From positions 1 through 44,996 of the forward strand of contig CAZAEI010000007.1 of assembly GCA_964484305.1 (NCBI GenBank): a stretch of DNA of 44,996 bases, in the 5' to 3' direction. Under the pieces are notes generated by a model that was given only the letters and a program-made list of their open reading frames with translations, was not told the origin of the DNA and did not search any database. Of the stretch, positions 24,526-32,264 are shown piece by piece. The DNA is from DAOVFN01 sp964484305 (GTDB lineage: Archaea > Aenigmatarchaeota > Aenigmatarchaeia > QMZP01). Both the position numbers and the translations under genes were made by a program. Position 1 is the stretch's first letter, and the number at the start of each line of letters is the position of its first letter.

Positions 24526-25467
24526 ATGAAGAAGCAGCACTTCCTGCTCAGGACCGATGGCACCAGGCATGTCATGCACCCCGTCAAGGTCTTTGACAGC
24601 CCCGAAGCCTTGAAGGCCTTCACCAGCAAACTGGGCTGGAGGGTCTTCAGGGAGCTTGCCGAGCCGGCTTGCCCTATGGACATTGCGAGGAAGCTTGGGG
24701 TGCACGAGCAGAAGGTCTATTATTACATAAGGAAGTTCAAGCAAGCAGGCCTGATAAGGGAGGCAGGCCTCGAGTCCAGGGGCGGCGCGACAGCCAGATT
24801 CTACCAGGCCAGGTACAATTCCTTCTCCGTGAGCCTTGGGGAGCCCCCTGCAGGCAGGGAGCTGAACATATCCTCCCCTGCCCACCTGAAGCTGCTGAAA
24901 CCCTTTGTCGAGGACGGCAACCTCAATGCCAAGATAATAGTAGGCTCTCCTGACCCGCACGGCCCCTGGAAGGCCCGCGCCTCTGACTCCTGCTGCGCCA
25001 TAGACTTCGCCCTGTTCATGGGGGCCTTCACCAGCGGTAGGCAGGCCCCGAACTACAGCCTGGACACCGAGGTCAGGGAGAGGGACCTCAGGGGGAACCT
25101 CATACTTATAGGGGGCCCCACTGTGAACATGGTCACGAGGAGGATAAACAACATCCTGCCGGTCTTTATAGACCTCAGGGGCAACGCCAAGATAAGATCG
25201 AGCCTTTCAGGAAGGGCCTACAAGGACGACGAGGTCGGCATGGTCGTGATTGTTGACAATCCCTGGGACAGGAAGAGGGGCTCCAAGATTCTGGTCATCG
25301 CCGGAAACAGGTTCCAGGGAACCCGCTCGGCCATACTTGCCTGGATAAAGAGCCTCGACAAAATCATGGCCGGCAACATCCATGACAGGAAGGCCATAGC
25401 CAAGGTCGTCAGGGGATACGACATGGACGGCGACGGGGTGATAGACACCCCGGAGATACTGGAGTAG
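24526..25467 (+). CDS. winged-helix protein with S-layer-like domain and EF-hand
   Basis: A 313-residue protein with three parts. Residues about 37-95 are an ArsR-like winged helix (VFRELAEPACPMDIARKLGVHEQKVYYYIRKFKQAGLI). Residues about 130-280 resemble the terminal domain of archaeal S-layer proteins: LILIGGPTVNMV and ILVIAGNRFQGT match ILVGGPCVNAL and ALVIAGKDGADT of the S-layer protein encoded 1.2 kb downstream (25843-28368). The end is an exact EF-hand loop, DMDGDGVIDTPE (about 299-310). No signal peptide. ATG 24526 follows AGGTGA by 6 nt. It is probably a DNA-binding regulator using an S-layer-derived, calcium-responsive sensor; its target is inferred from position. Confidence 0.85.
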   Translation: MKKQHFLLRTDGTRHVMHPVKVFDSPEALKAFTSKLGWRVFRELAEPACPMDIARKLGVHEQKVYYYIRKFKQAGLIREAGLESRGGATARFYQARYNSFSVSLGEPPAGRELNISSPAHLKLLKPFVEDGNLNAKIIVGSPDPHGPWKARASDSCCAIDFALFMGAFTSGRQAPNYSLDTEVRERDLRGNLILIGGPTVNMVTRRINNILPVFIDLRGNAKIRSSLSGRAYKDDEVGMVVIVDNPWDRKRGSKILVIAGNRFQGTRSAILAWIKSLDKIMAGNIHDRKAIAKVVRGYDMDGDGVIDTPEILE

Positions 25468-25517
25468 CCCCGGTTGGGGCCGAAACATGCAATTTTAACC
25501 GAATTGCTATTTTTTGT
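25467..25517 (+). terminator. terminator after the winged-helix gene
   Basis: A 5-bp hairpin (gcccc-ggtt-ggggc, 25467-25480) overlaps the stop codon and is followed by a T-rich stretch with T6 at 25510-25516. Confidence 0.55.
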
Positions 25518-25523
25518 CTATAT

Positions 25524-25535
25524 CTATTATAAATC
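25524..25535 (+). promoter_or_regulatory. box A of the small ORF/S-layer operon
   Basis: ctattataaatc in a very AT-rich stretch. It places the transcript start near 25555, about 30 nt before the first ATG of the operon. Confidence 0.6.
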
Positions 25536-25585
25536 ACTATTTTTGTTTTTTGAACAATTAATTAAAAAAATAGGCCATCTGAATC

Positions 25586-25846
25586 ATGCTTGAGACAATA
25601 AAAAGACTGTTACTTATACCCCTGAAACTGTTTCACACAAGTAATATATACCATGATGGAGAAACTATTATTGTCAACACGCCCCCAGCAGAACGGGAGC
25701 GTGTTATCTTGAACGCGCTGAGAACTGCCTGTTTAAGCTGGCAGTCAGATGTGCAGTTCGAGAGATATGCCTCACCAACAAACCCTCGGATTTATTCGAG
25801 GATTACATGGTGGCATATGATTAAAGATACGGAGGAATTAATATGA
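25586..25846 (+). CDS. small protein translationally coupled to the S-layer gene
   Basis: An 86-residue protein of no recognised family. The N-terminus is hydrophobic and basic (TIKRLLLIPLKLFH), perhaps an amphipathic membrane-associating helix; the rest (NTPPAERERVILNALRTACLSWQSDVQ) looks like a small soluble fold. Its stop TGA overlaps the S-layer ATG by 4 nt (ATGA), and the strong GGAGG site for the S-layer gene lies inside its 3' end. It is AT-rich compared with neighbours. It could be a chaperone or expression regulator for the S-layer protein, or simply a leader cistron; none of this is shown by sequence. Confidence 0.65.
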   Translation: MLETIKRLLLIPLKLFHTSNIYHDGETIIVNTPPAERERVILNALRTACLSWQSDVQFERYASPTNPRIYSRITWWHMIKDTEELI

Positions 25847-28368
25847 ATATACGAAAGGTTCTAGCAGGCAGCATGGCTGCAATCGCAGCCGGTGCAACCA
25901 TAGCCTTCGGTGCCTTTGCCCAGAGCACAACCCTTGGCGACTATGTGGGTGGAACATCATCCTCACCAGTACCCCCATGGATAGTAATCGGTCCAAGCAA
26001 CGGTAACCTACAATACCACAATGACGTTATCGGTGCTGCAAACCTGGCAGCAGGAGTGGCCGGTCACGTAACAACATCACAGGCTGTGGGCGGAGCAGCA
26101 GAGGTAGCAGTGTCCGGTGGTACGAGTCTTTCAACAGCAAACACAAAGCTGTTCGGGGGTGACGCAATAAACAAAGCAAAGGGAACCCTGACATCAGATG
26201 ACCTGACGACGATACTCGCTTCAGGAACCTTTGAGGATGACGATGGAAGCACCTATGACTATGATCAGTATATTGTTGTCGGAGGCAGTGTAATCGCGCT
26301 CAGCGACAGCAGCGACGATGATATATTGGGAGATGACCCAGCAGTACTCATAGACATAGGAACAGCTTACAGCTCACCAGCCTATACAATGAAAGTCATC
26401 TTCAATGACGACCTGAACTTCTCGGACTCAGCTGTGGACGGCAACACAATAGTGCTGTTCGGAACAGAATACACGATATCATCCGATTCCGACACAGACA
26501 CACTCGTGCTATTCGGTGGTTCCAACAAGCAGACACTGTCTGAAGGCGAAACAGCAACAGTCGATGTTGGCGGAGTTTCCTACGAGGTATCAGTGATAGG
26601 CGTCAGCGACGAAAACACAGTGGTAGTCAAGGTTAACGACGTCAGCAGGACAATAGACGAAGGAAACTCAAGGAAGGTAAGCGGACTCGAGGTCTATGTG
26701 GACGAGGTCTACTACCTCGGAAAGGAGTCACAAACCAGCTCAGCAAGGTTGTCATTCGGTTCGTCCAAGCTGACAATCAGTGACAATGACGAAGTAAGCG
26801 TGGGTTCTGGCTCTGAAGAGGAAGACATAGACAACACACACGTGACCATTATGCAGGGAACCGACGGAGCTTCTGTACTGAAGATAGCAGTTGCAGCTCC
26901 TGACAGCGATGGTGATTTCGCTGCAGTAGGAATGCCATTCACTGACCCGGTCTTCGGGACATTCAAGTTGGCATTCGGCGGCAGCTCACCAGCCCTGGCT
27001 GACATGGAGCTATTCGAGTTCGACACGTCCGGCGACGACACAGCAACAGTCAAGTTCACCGACACCAAGGGGAACGAGAGAACAATCGAGTGGGCTTACG
27101 ACAGTAGCAAAGCCGTTACCGACAACGTACTAACCCTGGCAGACGGTGACGACGATAAGATAAAGGTCCTGGAGGGAGCCACAGCAAATGAAGACGACTA
27201 CATCATCATAAACCAGGGCGACTTCTCCCACATGCTCGAGGTAACCGACATTAGCACAGACACGGGCGATGCAAGCGACGGACAACTGAAACTGAAGGAC
27301 GTGTTCTCCGGAACCACATACGAAGTGAGTATGGTCGAGGACGCCTCTGGCTACTTCAACGGAACAAAGGTCATCGATGGCTACGAATATTACTTCTGGT
27401 CACACGATGCAAGCCCAGATGAAGTGGCAGTGGTTTGGGGTGACGCAACAGCAGAGGCTATAGCAACATCCGCTGCTCGAGACCCAGGTGCTGTAACTAC
27501 GCTATTCCCAACAATCATAGCAGCAAAGGACTCAGAGGTTGCCTTCCTGAACAACATAACAATAGGACAGAGCGAGGCTTCCAAAACATACGAGATAATG
27601 GGAATATTAGTCACACTAGCCAACGACACCCAGGAGATAACAGGAACAAGCATCAACTACACATACGAAGATGCAACAACAGGTTTCCTTTACATCGAAA
27701 GTGTCACCGAACCTGCAGTAGCAATACTCGAAGAAAAGGGCGAGGATATCGGCAACAACGATGCCCGAAACGCTGTGATAGTCGAGGCCAGTGACAATGC
27801 TGACGGCATAACAATAGACACTGGTGGTAGCACACCCGTATTCACAGACAATCTAGCAGCTGCATCTTGGCTAGACACATCAGACAGCGACATCAATGTT
27901 GCAGGCGACAGGTACGGCGTGGTTGTATTCCAGAACACTGACGACCAGGGAACCGTAGATGTGTACTACCCAGACACCCAGGCCATCATGGCAGCTGGTA
28001 TCGGACCCAGTCCGGTCTTCTCTGTTTCAGGGGAGGCAGGAACAGTCCAGGTAGCCTACCAGATAACAACACCCATTGCAAAGACTGCTGATGAAATATC
28101 AACACCAGCAACCCTGAACAGGGACGTAATCCTGGTCGGTGGTCCGTGTGTCAACGCACTGGTCGCTACCCTGATGGATACGACAATGGACTGGCCAGCG
28201 TGTGGTGAAGCTGCTGACCTGGCCGGCCTCAGCGAGGGCGTCATAAAGGAGTACGCAGACGCATTCGGCTCAGGCCAGAAGGCACTGGTAATCGCAGGCA
28301 AGGACGGAGCAGACACAAAGGCGCTTTGCACAAGGGCTCTGACAGACATCTCGGATTACTCAGCCTAG
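25843..28368 (+). CDS. slp: S-layer protein
   Basis: The main surface lattice protein: 841 aa, with a signal peptide (MNIRKVLAGS then a hydrophobic core, cleavage likely after AFA near residue 26). The mature N-terminus begins TTLGDYVGG, and the sequence is highly acidic, rich in Thr, Ser, Asp and Gly, as in archaeal S-layer subunits. The C-terminal part has the family's ILVGGPCVNAL and ALVIAGKDGADT motifs. Four cysteines lie near the C-terminus. Codon use is strongly biased to ACA, GCA and AAC endings unlike its neighbours, in keeping with very high expression or a separate origin. GGAGG precedes the ATG. No PGF-type anchor is seen. Confidence 0.9.
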   Translation: MNIRKVLAGSMAAIAAGATIAFGAFAQSTTLGDYVGGTSSSPVPPWIVIGPSNGNLQYHNDVIGAANLAAGVAGHVTTSQAVGGAAEVAVSGGTSLSTANTKLFGGDAINKAKGTLTSDDLTTILASGTFEDDDGSTYDYDQYIVVGGSVIALSDSSDDDILGDDPAVLIDIGTAYSSPAYTMKVIFNDDLNFSDSAVDGNTIVLFGTEYTISSDSDTDTLVLFGGSNKQTLSEGETATVDVGGVSYEVSVIGVSDENTVVVKVNDVSRTIDEGNSRKVSGLEVYVDEVYYLGKESQTSSARLSFGSSKLTISDNDEVSVGSGSEEEDIDNTHVTIMQGTDGASVLKIAVAAPDSDGDFAAVGMPFTDPVFGTFKLAFGGSSPALADMELFEFDTSGDDTATVKFTDTKGNERTIEWAYDSSKAVTDNVLTLADGDDDKIKVLEGATANEDDYIIINQGDFSHMLEVTDISTDTGDASDGQLKLKDVFSGTTYEVSMVEDASGYFNGTKVIDGYEYYFWSHDASPDEVAVVWGDATAEAIATSAARDPGAVTTLFPTIIAAKDSEVAFLNNITIGQSEASKTYEIMGILVTLANDTQEITGTSINYTYEDATTGFLYIESVTEPAVAILEEKGEDIGNNDARNAVIVEASDNADGITIDTGGSTPVFTDNLAAASWLDTSDSDINVAGDRYGVVVFQNTDDQGTVDVYYPDTQAIMAAGIGPSPVFSVSGEAGTVQVAYQITTPIAKTADEISTPATLNRDVILVGGPCVNALVATLMDTTMDWPACGEAADLAGLSEGVIKEYADAFGSGQKALVIAGKDGADTKALCTRALTDISDYSA

Positions 28369-28393
28369 GCCAGCAATCAGTTGGATAGATAAC

Positions 28394-28425
28394 GGGGGTT
28401 ATACCCCCTCCCCTTTCTTTATTTT
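28394..28425 (+). terminator. S-layer gene terminator
   Basis: A GC hairpin (gggggt-tat-accccc, 28394-28408) is followed by ctccccttctttatttt and a further cccttttac tract, a strong pyrimidine-rich terminator 25 bp after the stop. Confidence 0.7.
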
Positions 28426-28439
28426 AACGCCCTTTTACT

Positions 28440-28690
28440 GCTAGCTATCACGCCAGATAACAATGTGGCAGGATAACTGTAACGAGTATTGGTTTTCCCA
28501 ATCCACTGCTTCGCAGGGAGTCTTGTGCATCAGCACGAGATATGCGGCACATCTGCTCTGACGCAAAGCGTCAGGCAGTGCCTGCCGAAGGCAGAGCACT
28601 CTTGCGGAAAGCCGCAAGATTACTCTAGGTAACAAGCGTGTACGGAAAAACACCCCTTTACTACTGCCTTTATCGCCGGGTAACAGCACG
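28440..28690. other. hairpin-rich intergenic region
   Basis: This 250-bp stretch after the S-layer gene has no convincing gene but many short hairpins: attgg-ttttc-ccaat (28480s), ctgc-ttc-gcag (28506-28516), ctgacgc-aaa-gcgtcag (28557-28573), ctgcc-gaa-ggcag (28582-28594) and cttgcgg-aaag-ccgcaag (28601-28618). The density suggests either accumulated small palindromic repeats or a structured RNA. No tRNA, C/D or H/ACA pattern could be confirmed by eye. Confidence 0.5.
28548..28583. repeat. dispersed hairpin element, copy 2
   Basis: Matches the element at 2388-2424 in flanks and hairpin position. Stem and loop differ (gc-aaa-gc in place of ac-ggt-gt) with base pairing kept. Confidence 0.7.
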
Positions 28691-28724
28691 CAATTTATAA
28701 AGCAGAACCAATCCATTATTCCTT

Positions 28725-29387
28725 ATGGCGGACACGGTAATATTCGACATGGACGGGGTAATAGTGGACTCCGAGCTCTACTGGGGCAAGCCGGATTTCG
28801 AGTTCATCAGGTCCCTTATCCCCAACTGGGATGAGCAGAAACAGATGAAGCGTAAGGGTGTCAGCATCTATGACGTATACGAATCCCTGAAATCAGATTT
28901 CACGGTAGGGATAAAGAAATCAGAATTCCTCAACACCTATCACAGGCTTGCCGAAGATATATACGGGAAGAAGTCATCCCTGCTCCCCGGATTCCTGGAA
29001 TTCATCAAAGACCTCAAGAGCAGGGGATTCAAGACCGCAATAGTCTCATCCTCCCCCATGTCCTGGATAGACATTGTAATTAAGAGGTTCGGGATTGCCA
29101 ATCTCTTTGACATGATAATAAGCGTAGAGGGATTTGAGGGAAAGGGAAAGCCCGCCCCGGACATCTACCTCCATGCTGCAGAGGAGCTCGGTGAGAAGCC
29201 AGGGGACTGCGTGGTCATCGAGGACTCCGAGAACGGGGTTGCCTCTGCAAAGGCATCGGGAATGAAATGCATAGGAATCAGGGGCGGTTCCGGCCTGGAC
29301 AATGACATCTCAAAGGCAGACATGGTTGTAAACGGATTCCCTGAACTGTCCCCGGATTTGATAAGGAAGCTGGTTAATGGGCATTAA
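28725..29387 (+). CDS. HAD-superfamily phosphatase (beta-phosphoglucomutase-like)
   Basis: A 220-residue subfamily IA haloacid dehalogenase. Motif I FDMDGVIVDSE carries the nucleophile and acid Asp at residues 7 and 9; a helical cap follows; motif II is AIVSSSP, motif III Lys in GKPAPDIY, and motif IV VIEDSENGVASAKASG. It probably dephosphorylates a sugar phosphate or nucleotide. A box A (tttataaag, 28693-28701) lies about 27 nt before ATG. The 3' end overlaps the convergent nurA gene by 4 bp. Substrate unknown. Confidence 0.88.
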   Translation: MADTVIFDMDGVIVDSELYWGKPDFEFIRSLIPNWDEQKQMKRKGVSIYDVYESLKSDFTVGIKKSEFLNTYHRLAEDIYGKKSSLLPGFLEFIKDLKSRGFKTAIVSSSPMSWIDIVIKRFGIANLFDMIISVEGFEGKGKPAPDIYLHAAEELGEKPGDCVVIEDSENGVASAKASGMKCIGIRGGSGLDNDISKADMVVNGFPELSPDLIRKLVNGH

Positions 29388-30460
29388 AACGGTCTCTGCT
29401 CCCTTCTCAGCCTCATGACGCTCGGTATGTTGCCGGCAAAGCTCAGTATGTGCGAATAGAAGTTCTCCACCTCATTGTCCGAGAGCTTGGCAATATTGTC
29501 GGCCTCTATCAGGGGAACAGGGAGGCCGTAGCCTGAGTGCTGCCCGGATATCGCCAGGAGGACAGAGCCCAGCTCATCGGCTTCGCCTATCACGTCGTCG
29601 CCCCTGGTCAGCATGTCCACCCTTACGGGCCTGTCGTGCTTTGCGGTCTTCAGATAGAAGCTGTTCACCCTTTTCGCCAGGGACCCGAAGTCCCTGAGCA
29701 CGGGGTGCTCCCCGGGCCTGTCCGAATAGGGAAATACCCTGCTTCTCTCCCCCTTCTCAAGGACCCAGTAGAGCAGGTTGGTGTCCCTTGTCCTCTCCAG
29801 GAGCTCTCCCATATCCCCTCTTAGTGGGTGGTCCACCCTGGATAGGAGCTCCCTGTTTATCATGCTGCAGTACGAAGTCCCCCTGGAGTCCTCTATCACC
29901 CCGGCCAGGGTTATGCCCCTATCCAGGCAAACCCTGTAGAGCTTCATGAAGTCCCCTATCATGGAGCTGTATTGCCTGTAGACCCTGGATGTCCTGGCAG
30001 GCCTGTCCGCATAGTAGGGGACAATCGAGCCGTCCATGAGGAGTATGTCGGGCCTGAGCCTGTCCAAAGCCTGAATGGCAGTCCTCACCTCCACCCCCTG
30101 CCTCATTATGGCGGTGAAGTGCGCCCAGTCAAGGTCAGAGAGGGCCTCAAGCACCTCGGCCTCCGGTGATGGAATCCTGGATGGGAAGTACTCGACCTTG
30201 CTCCTCCTCCCGGCCTGGTAGTGGAAGCATGCAGCGGCAGCCCTCACAAGGATGCAGTCGAACCCGTGGAGGCTCTTCTTTGCGAGCCCGCCATCCACGC
30301 CGGCCACCCTGATTTTTTCCAGGAGACTTGGTCCCAGGCCTGAGAGTATCTCGGTCTCCTCTCCAACCCCCCTGAGGAATTCCGCCAGCCTCTTTCTCTT
30401 GCCCTCGGCCTGGTATATGCTCTCTGCAATCTCCCTTATCCTCGGAATAAGCCTCTCCAC
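29384..30460 (-). CDS. nurA: NurA 5'-3' nuclease
   Basis: NurA works with the HerA translocase and Mre11-Rad50 in DNA end resection. The NurA metal motifs are present: AGVDGGLAKKSL near residue 53, DILLMDGSIVPYY near 138 and AGVIEDSRGTSYC near 185. Length 358 aa is typical. The start is GTG 30460, preceded by GGGAGG at 7 nt. HerA, Rad50 and Mre11, often neighbours of nurA, are absent here; the upstream DNA holds a direct-repeat-bounded module instead. Confidence 0.85.
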   Translation of the reverse strand: MERLIPRIREIAESIYQAEGKRKRLAEFLRGVGEETEILSGLGPSLLEKIRVAGVDGGLAKKSLHGFDCILVRAAAACFHYQAGRRSKVEYFPSRIPSPEAEVLEALSDLDWAHFTAIMRQGVEVRTAIQALDRLRPDILLMDGSIVPYYADRPARTSRVYRQYSSMIGDFMKLYRVCLDRGITLAGVIEDSRGTSYCSMINRELLSRVDHPLRGDMGELLERTRDTNLLYWVLEKGERSRVFPYSDRPGEHPVLRDFGSLAKRVNSFYLKTAKHDRPVRVDMLTRGDDVIGEADELGSVLLAISGQHSGYGLPVPLIEADNIAKLSDNEVENFYSHILSFAGNIPSVMRLRREQRPF

Positions 30461-30559
30461 AGAAACCTCCCAGCATTATATAACATGGTGAGCCGCTTAT
30501 GAATATAATCTATCGGGCTCTTCTTGAACATCAATACATACTTCTTCTTTCCATCAAGC

Positions 30560-30612
30560 CTACTTATTGATTAAGCGTCCGGCGGGTTAACTCCATGTTT
30601 TCTGTCTCGCAG
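30560..30612. repeat. 53-bp direct repeat, left copy
   Basis: Begins ctacttattgattaagcg and ends tttctgtctcgcag. About four fifths of the positions match the right copy at 31533-31585, in the same orientation. Together they bracket a two-gene cassette of about 1 kb. Confidence 0.75.
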
Positions 30613-30665
30613 ACCTGTAGAATTCTTGGAAATAAGGCTTTTAAGCATCAGCACAAATACTCAGT

Positions 30666-31229
30666 ATGGACAGGGAAGTAAAGGACAGGACAATCCTTGA
30701 TGAGTTTGCCTCTGATTTTGCACGGGTTATTGAAAGGCATGCGAAGTATATAATTGTTTCAGGGTTTGTTGCTATAGCCCATGGCAGAAGCAGAGGGACC
30801 GAAGACGTTGACATCATAATAGAGCGGATACCAAGAGACAGTTTTGCAAGACTGCACAGAGAACTCTTGGAGAACAGTTTTGAATGCATCCAGTCCCAGG
30901 ACCCGGATGAGATATACAAGGAATATCTCTCAAGAAACCTGAGTGTGAGGTATGTCAGAAAAGGGATTCATATACCCGAGATAGAGCTTAAGCTCTCAAA
31001 GGATGAGCTTGATGAACATCAATTGAATACAAGGAGAAAACTCCCCCTGACCGGACTTGACCTATATTTCTCCAGCATCGAAGCCAGTATAGCATTCAAG
31101 GAAGAATTACTCAAATCCGAAAAGGATGTTGAAGATGCCAGACATCTGCGGATTGTGTACGAAGGCAAAACCAATGAGCAAGAGATTGAGAGAATGAAGA
31201 AACTAATCAGGGGGTTAAGGCTCAAATGA
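30666..31229 (+). CDS. nucleotidyltransferase-fold protein (possible toxin-antitoxin member)
   Basis: A 187-residue protein with a minimal nucleotidyltransferase pattern: YIIVSGFVAIAHGRSRGTEDVDIIIE, with candidate metal residues Asp47 and Asp49. The C-terminal half is helical and charged. Such proteins resemble MNT/AbiEii or DUF6036-type enzymes found in toxin-antitoxin and defence modules. It overlaps the next gene by 4 nt (ATGA), showing coupled translation. A box A (gcttttaagc, 30637-30646) precedes it. The pair is flanked by direct repeats. Role as toxin or antitoxin is an inference. Confidence 0.7.
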   Translation: MDREVKDRTILDEFASDFARVIERHAKYIIVSGFVAIAHGRSRGTEDVDIIIERIPRDSFARLHRELLENSFECIQSQDPDEIYKEYLSRNLSVRYVRKGIHIPEIELKLSKDELDEHQLNTRRKLPLTGLDLYFSSIEASIAFKEELLKSEKDVEDARHLRIVYEGKTNEQEIERMKKLIRGLRLK

Positions 31230-31483
31230 GAGACAATACCCACAAAGAACAGGTTGAGAGATGGGCACGCTTTGTCAGGGACAACCCCAGAAGGGTGTGG
31301 AAGGGTGAACAGGCCCGATTTATAGACTCCCAGATAATAATGGCGAACAGGTTCTATTCAAGGCTGGAGAAGACTCCCGGAGGTAAAGAGAAAATCCAGG
31401 AGTTGCGAAACATGAAGAACATATCTGAGATAAGCAAGATTATTGACAACAATGTTGCTAGGAAACTAGGATTGAAGAAATAA
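31226..31483 (+). CDS. small basic partner protein of the nucleotidyltransferase
   Basis: An 85-residue, strongly charged, helical protein (RDNTHKEQVERWARFVRDNPRRVWKG; FIDSQIIMANRFYSRLEKT) of no named family. It starts within the last codons of the nucleotidyltransferase gene, so the two are made together. Size, coupling and the repeat-bounded position fit a toxin-antitoxin-like partner, but no catalytic motif is seen. Confidence 0.65.
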   Translation: MRDNTHKEQVERWARFVRDNPRRVWKGEQARFIDSQIIMANRFYSRLEKTPGGKEKIQELRNMKNISEISKIIDNNVARKLGLKK

Positions 31484-31532
31484 TCGTTAATGATTGCTGG
31501 TTGTTATATCGAACAATCGTTCTTTTTTAAAA

Positions 31533-31585
31533 CTACTCATTGATTAAGCGTCAGCCGGGTCTAACGGTTTGTTTCTGTCTCTCAG
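31533..31585. repeat. 53-bp direct repeat, right copy
   Basis: Begins ctactcattgattaagcg and ends tttctgtctctcag; direct repeat of 30560-30612. The first 20 bp differ at one position only. Confidence 0.75.
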
Positions 31586-31632
31586 GCAACAACTCATGCC
31601 ATCCCCTGTAACAAACTGTGGAGGTAAGGGTT

Positions 31633-32235
31633 TTATTCCTTGGCCCCTGATATGGCTGCCCATATCCTCTGGAGGGCCGATATGTTCGTCAGGACAGCCA
31701 GCAGGGCAATGGTATAGGTCAGGTAGAGCGGCTCCAGGGTGGCCAGGAGGAGCCCCGCAAGCAGAAGCATGAGCCTCTCGGCCCTCTCGAATATCCCGCC
31801 GCGGAGCTCCCTCTCGGTCAGGCCCTTCTCCCTGGCAGCTGCCTTGGCATAGGTGGTCATCATGGCACCGAAGAGATAGATGATAATCCAGGCCGCCGAG
31901 GGAATCAGGAATCCCGGGATTCCGGCAAGGAGTATGCCCAGCACGATTATGAACTCGACGTACCTGTCCACTATGGTGTCAAGATAGGCCCCGAGTCTGG
32001 AAACCCTCCCGGTAACCCTTGCCACAGAGCCGTCCACGAGGTCAAGAAAAGAGGACAGGAACAGGAGCAGCGCTGCCTGAAGGAACTGTGAGTAGTAGAG
32101 AAAGTAAAGGCCTGCCAGGACAGGAAGAAGCGAGAGCATGGTCCACTGGTTGGGGGAGAGCCTGAGCCTGCTGAAGGCCATGCCAATCCTTATGGAGAGG
32201 CCCTGGAACCTCTCCCTCTGCCTGTAGATGGTCAT
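31633..32235 (-). CDS. CDP-alcohol phosphotransferase (archaetidylinositol-phosphate synthase type)
   Basis: An integral membrane enzyme that joins CDP-archaeol to a polar headgroup acceptor. The full signature is present: DLVDGSVARVTGRVSRLGAYLDTIVDRY (D-x2-DG-x2-AR-x8-G-x3-D-x3-D) at about residues 65-92, inside six predicted membrane helices. Length 200 aa. The sequence around the motif resembles archaetidylinositol phosphate synthases more than the serine or glycerol enzymes, but the acceptor is not certain. It follows ileS on the same strand by 29 nt. Confidence 0.85.
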   Translation of the reverse strand: MTIYRQRERFQGLSIRIGMAFSRLRLSPNQWTMLSLLPVLAGLYFLYYSQFLQAALLLFLSSFLDLVDGSVARVTGRVSRLGAYLDTIVDRYVEFIIVLGILLAGIPGFLIPSAAWIIIYLFGAMMTTYAKAAAREKGLTERELRGGIFERAERLMLLLAGLLLATLEPLYLTYTIALLAVLTNISALQRIWAAISGAKE

Positions 32236-32264
32236 GTAAAGAAATTGGACTGGCGCTTAAAAAA

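Noticed and set aside
28441..28716. Minus-strand open frame of 91 codons after the S-layer gene
   Set aside because: Made up of the intergenic hairpins; residues are repetitive and cysteine-rich without a recognisable fold or promoter.
30560..31585. Insertion sequence with transposase
   Set aside because: Flanking repeats are direct rather than inverted, and neither gene has transposase or integrase motifs.
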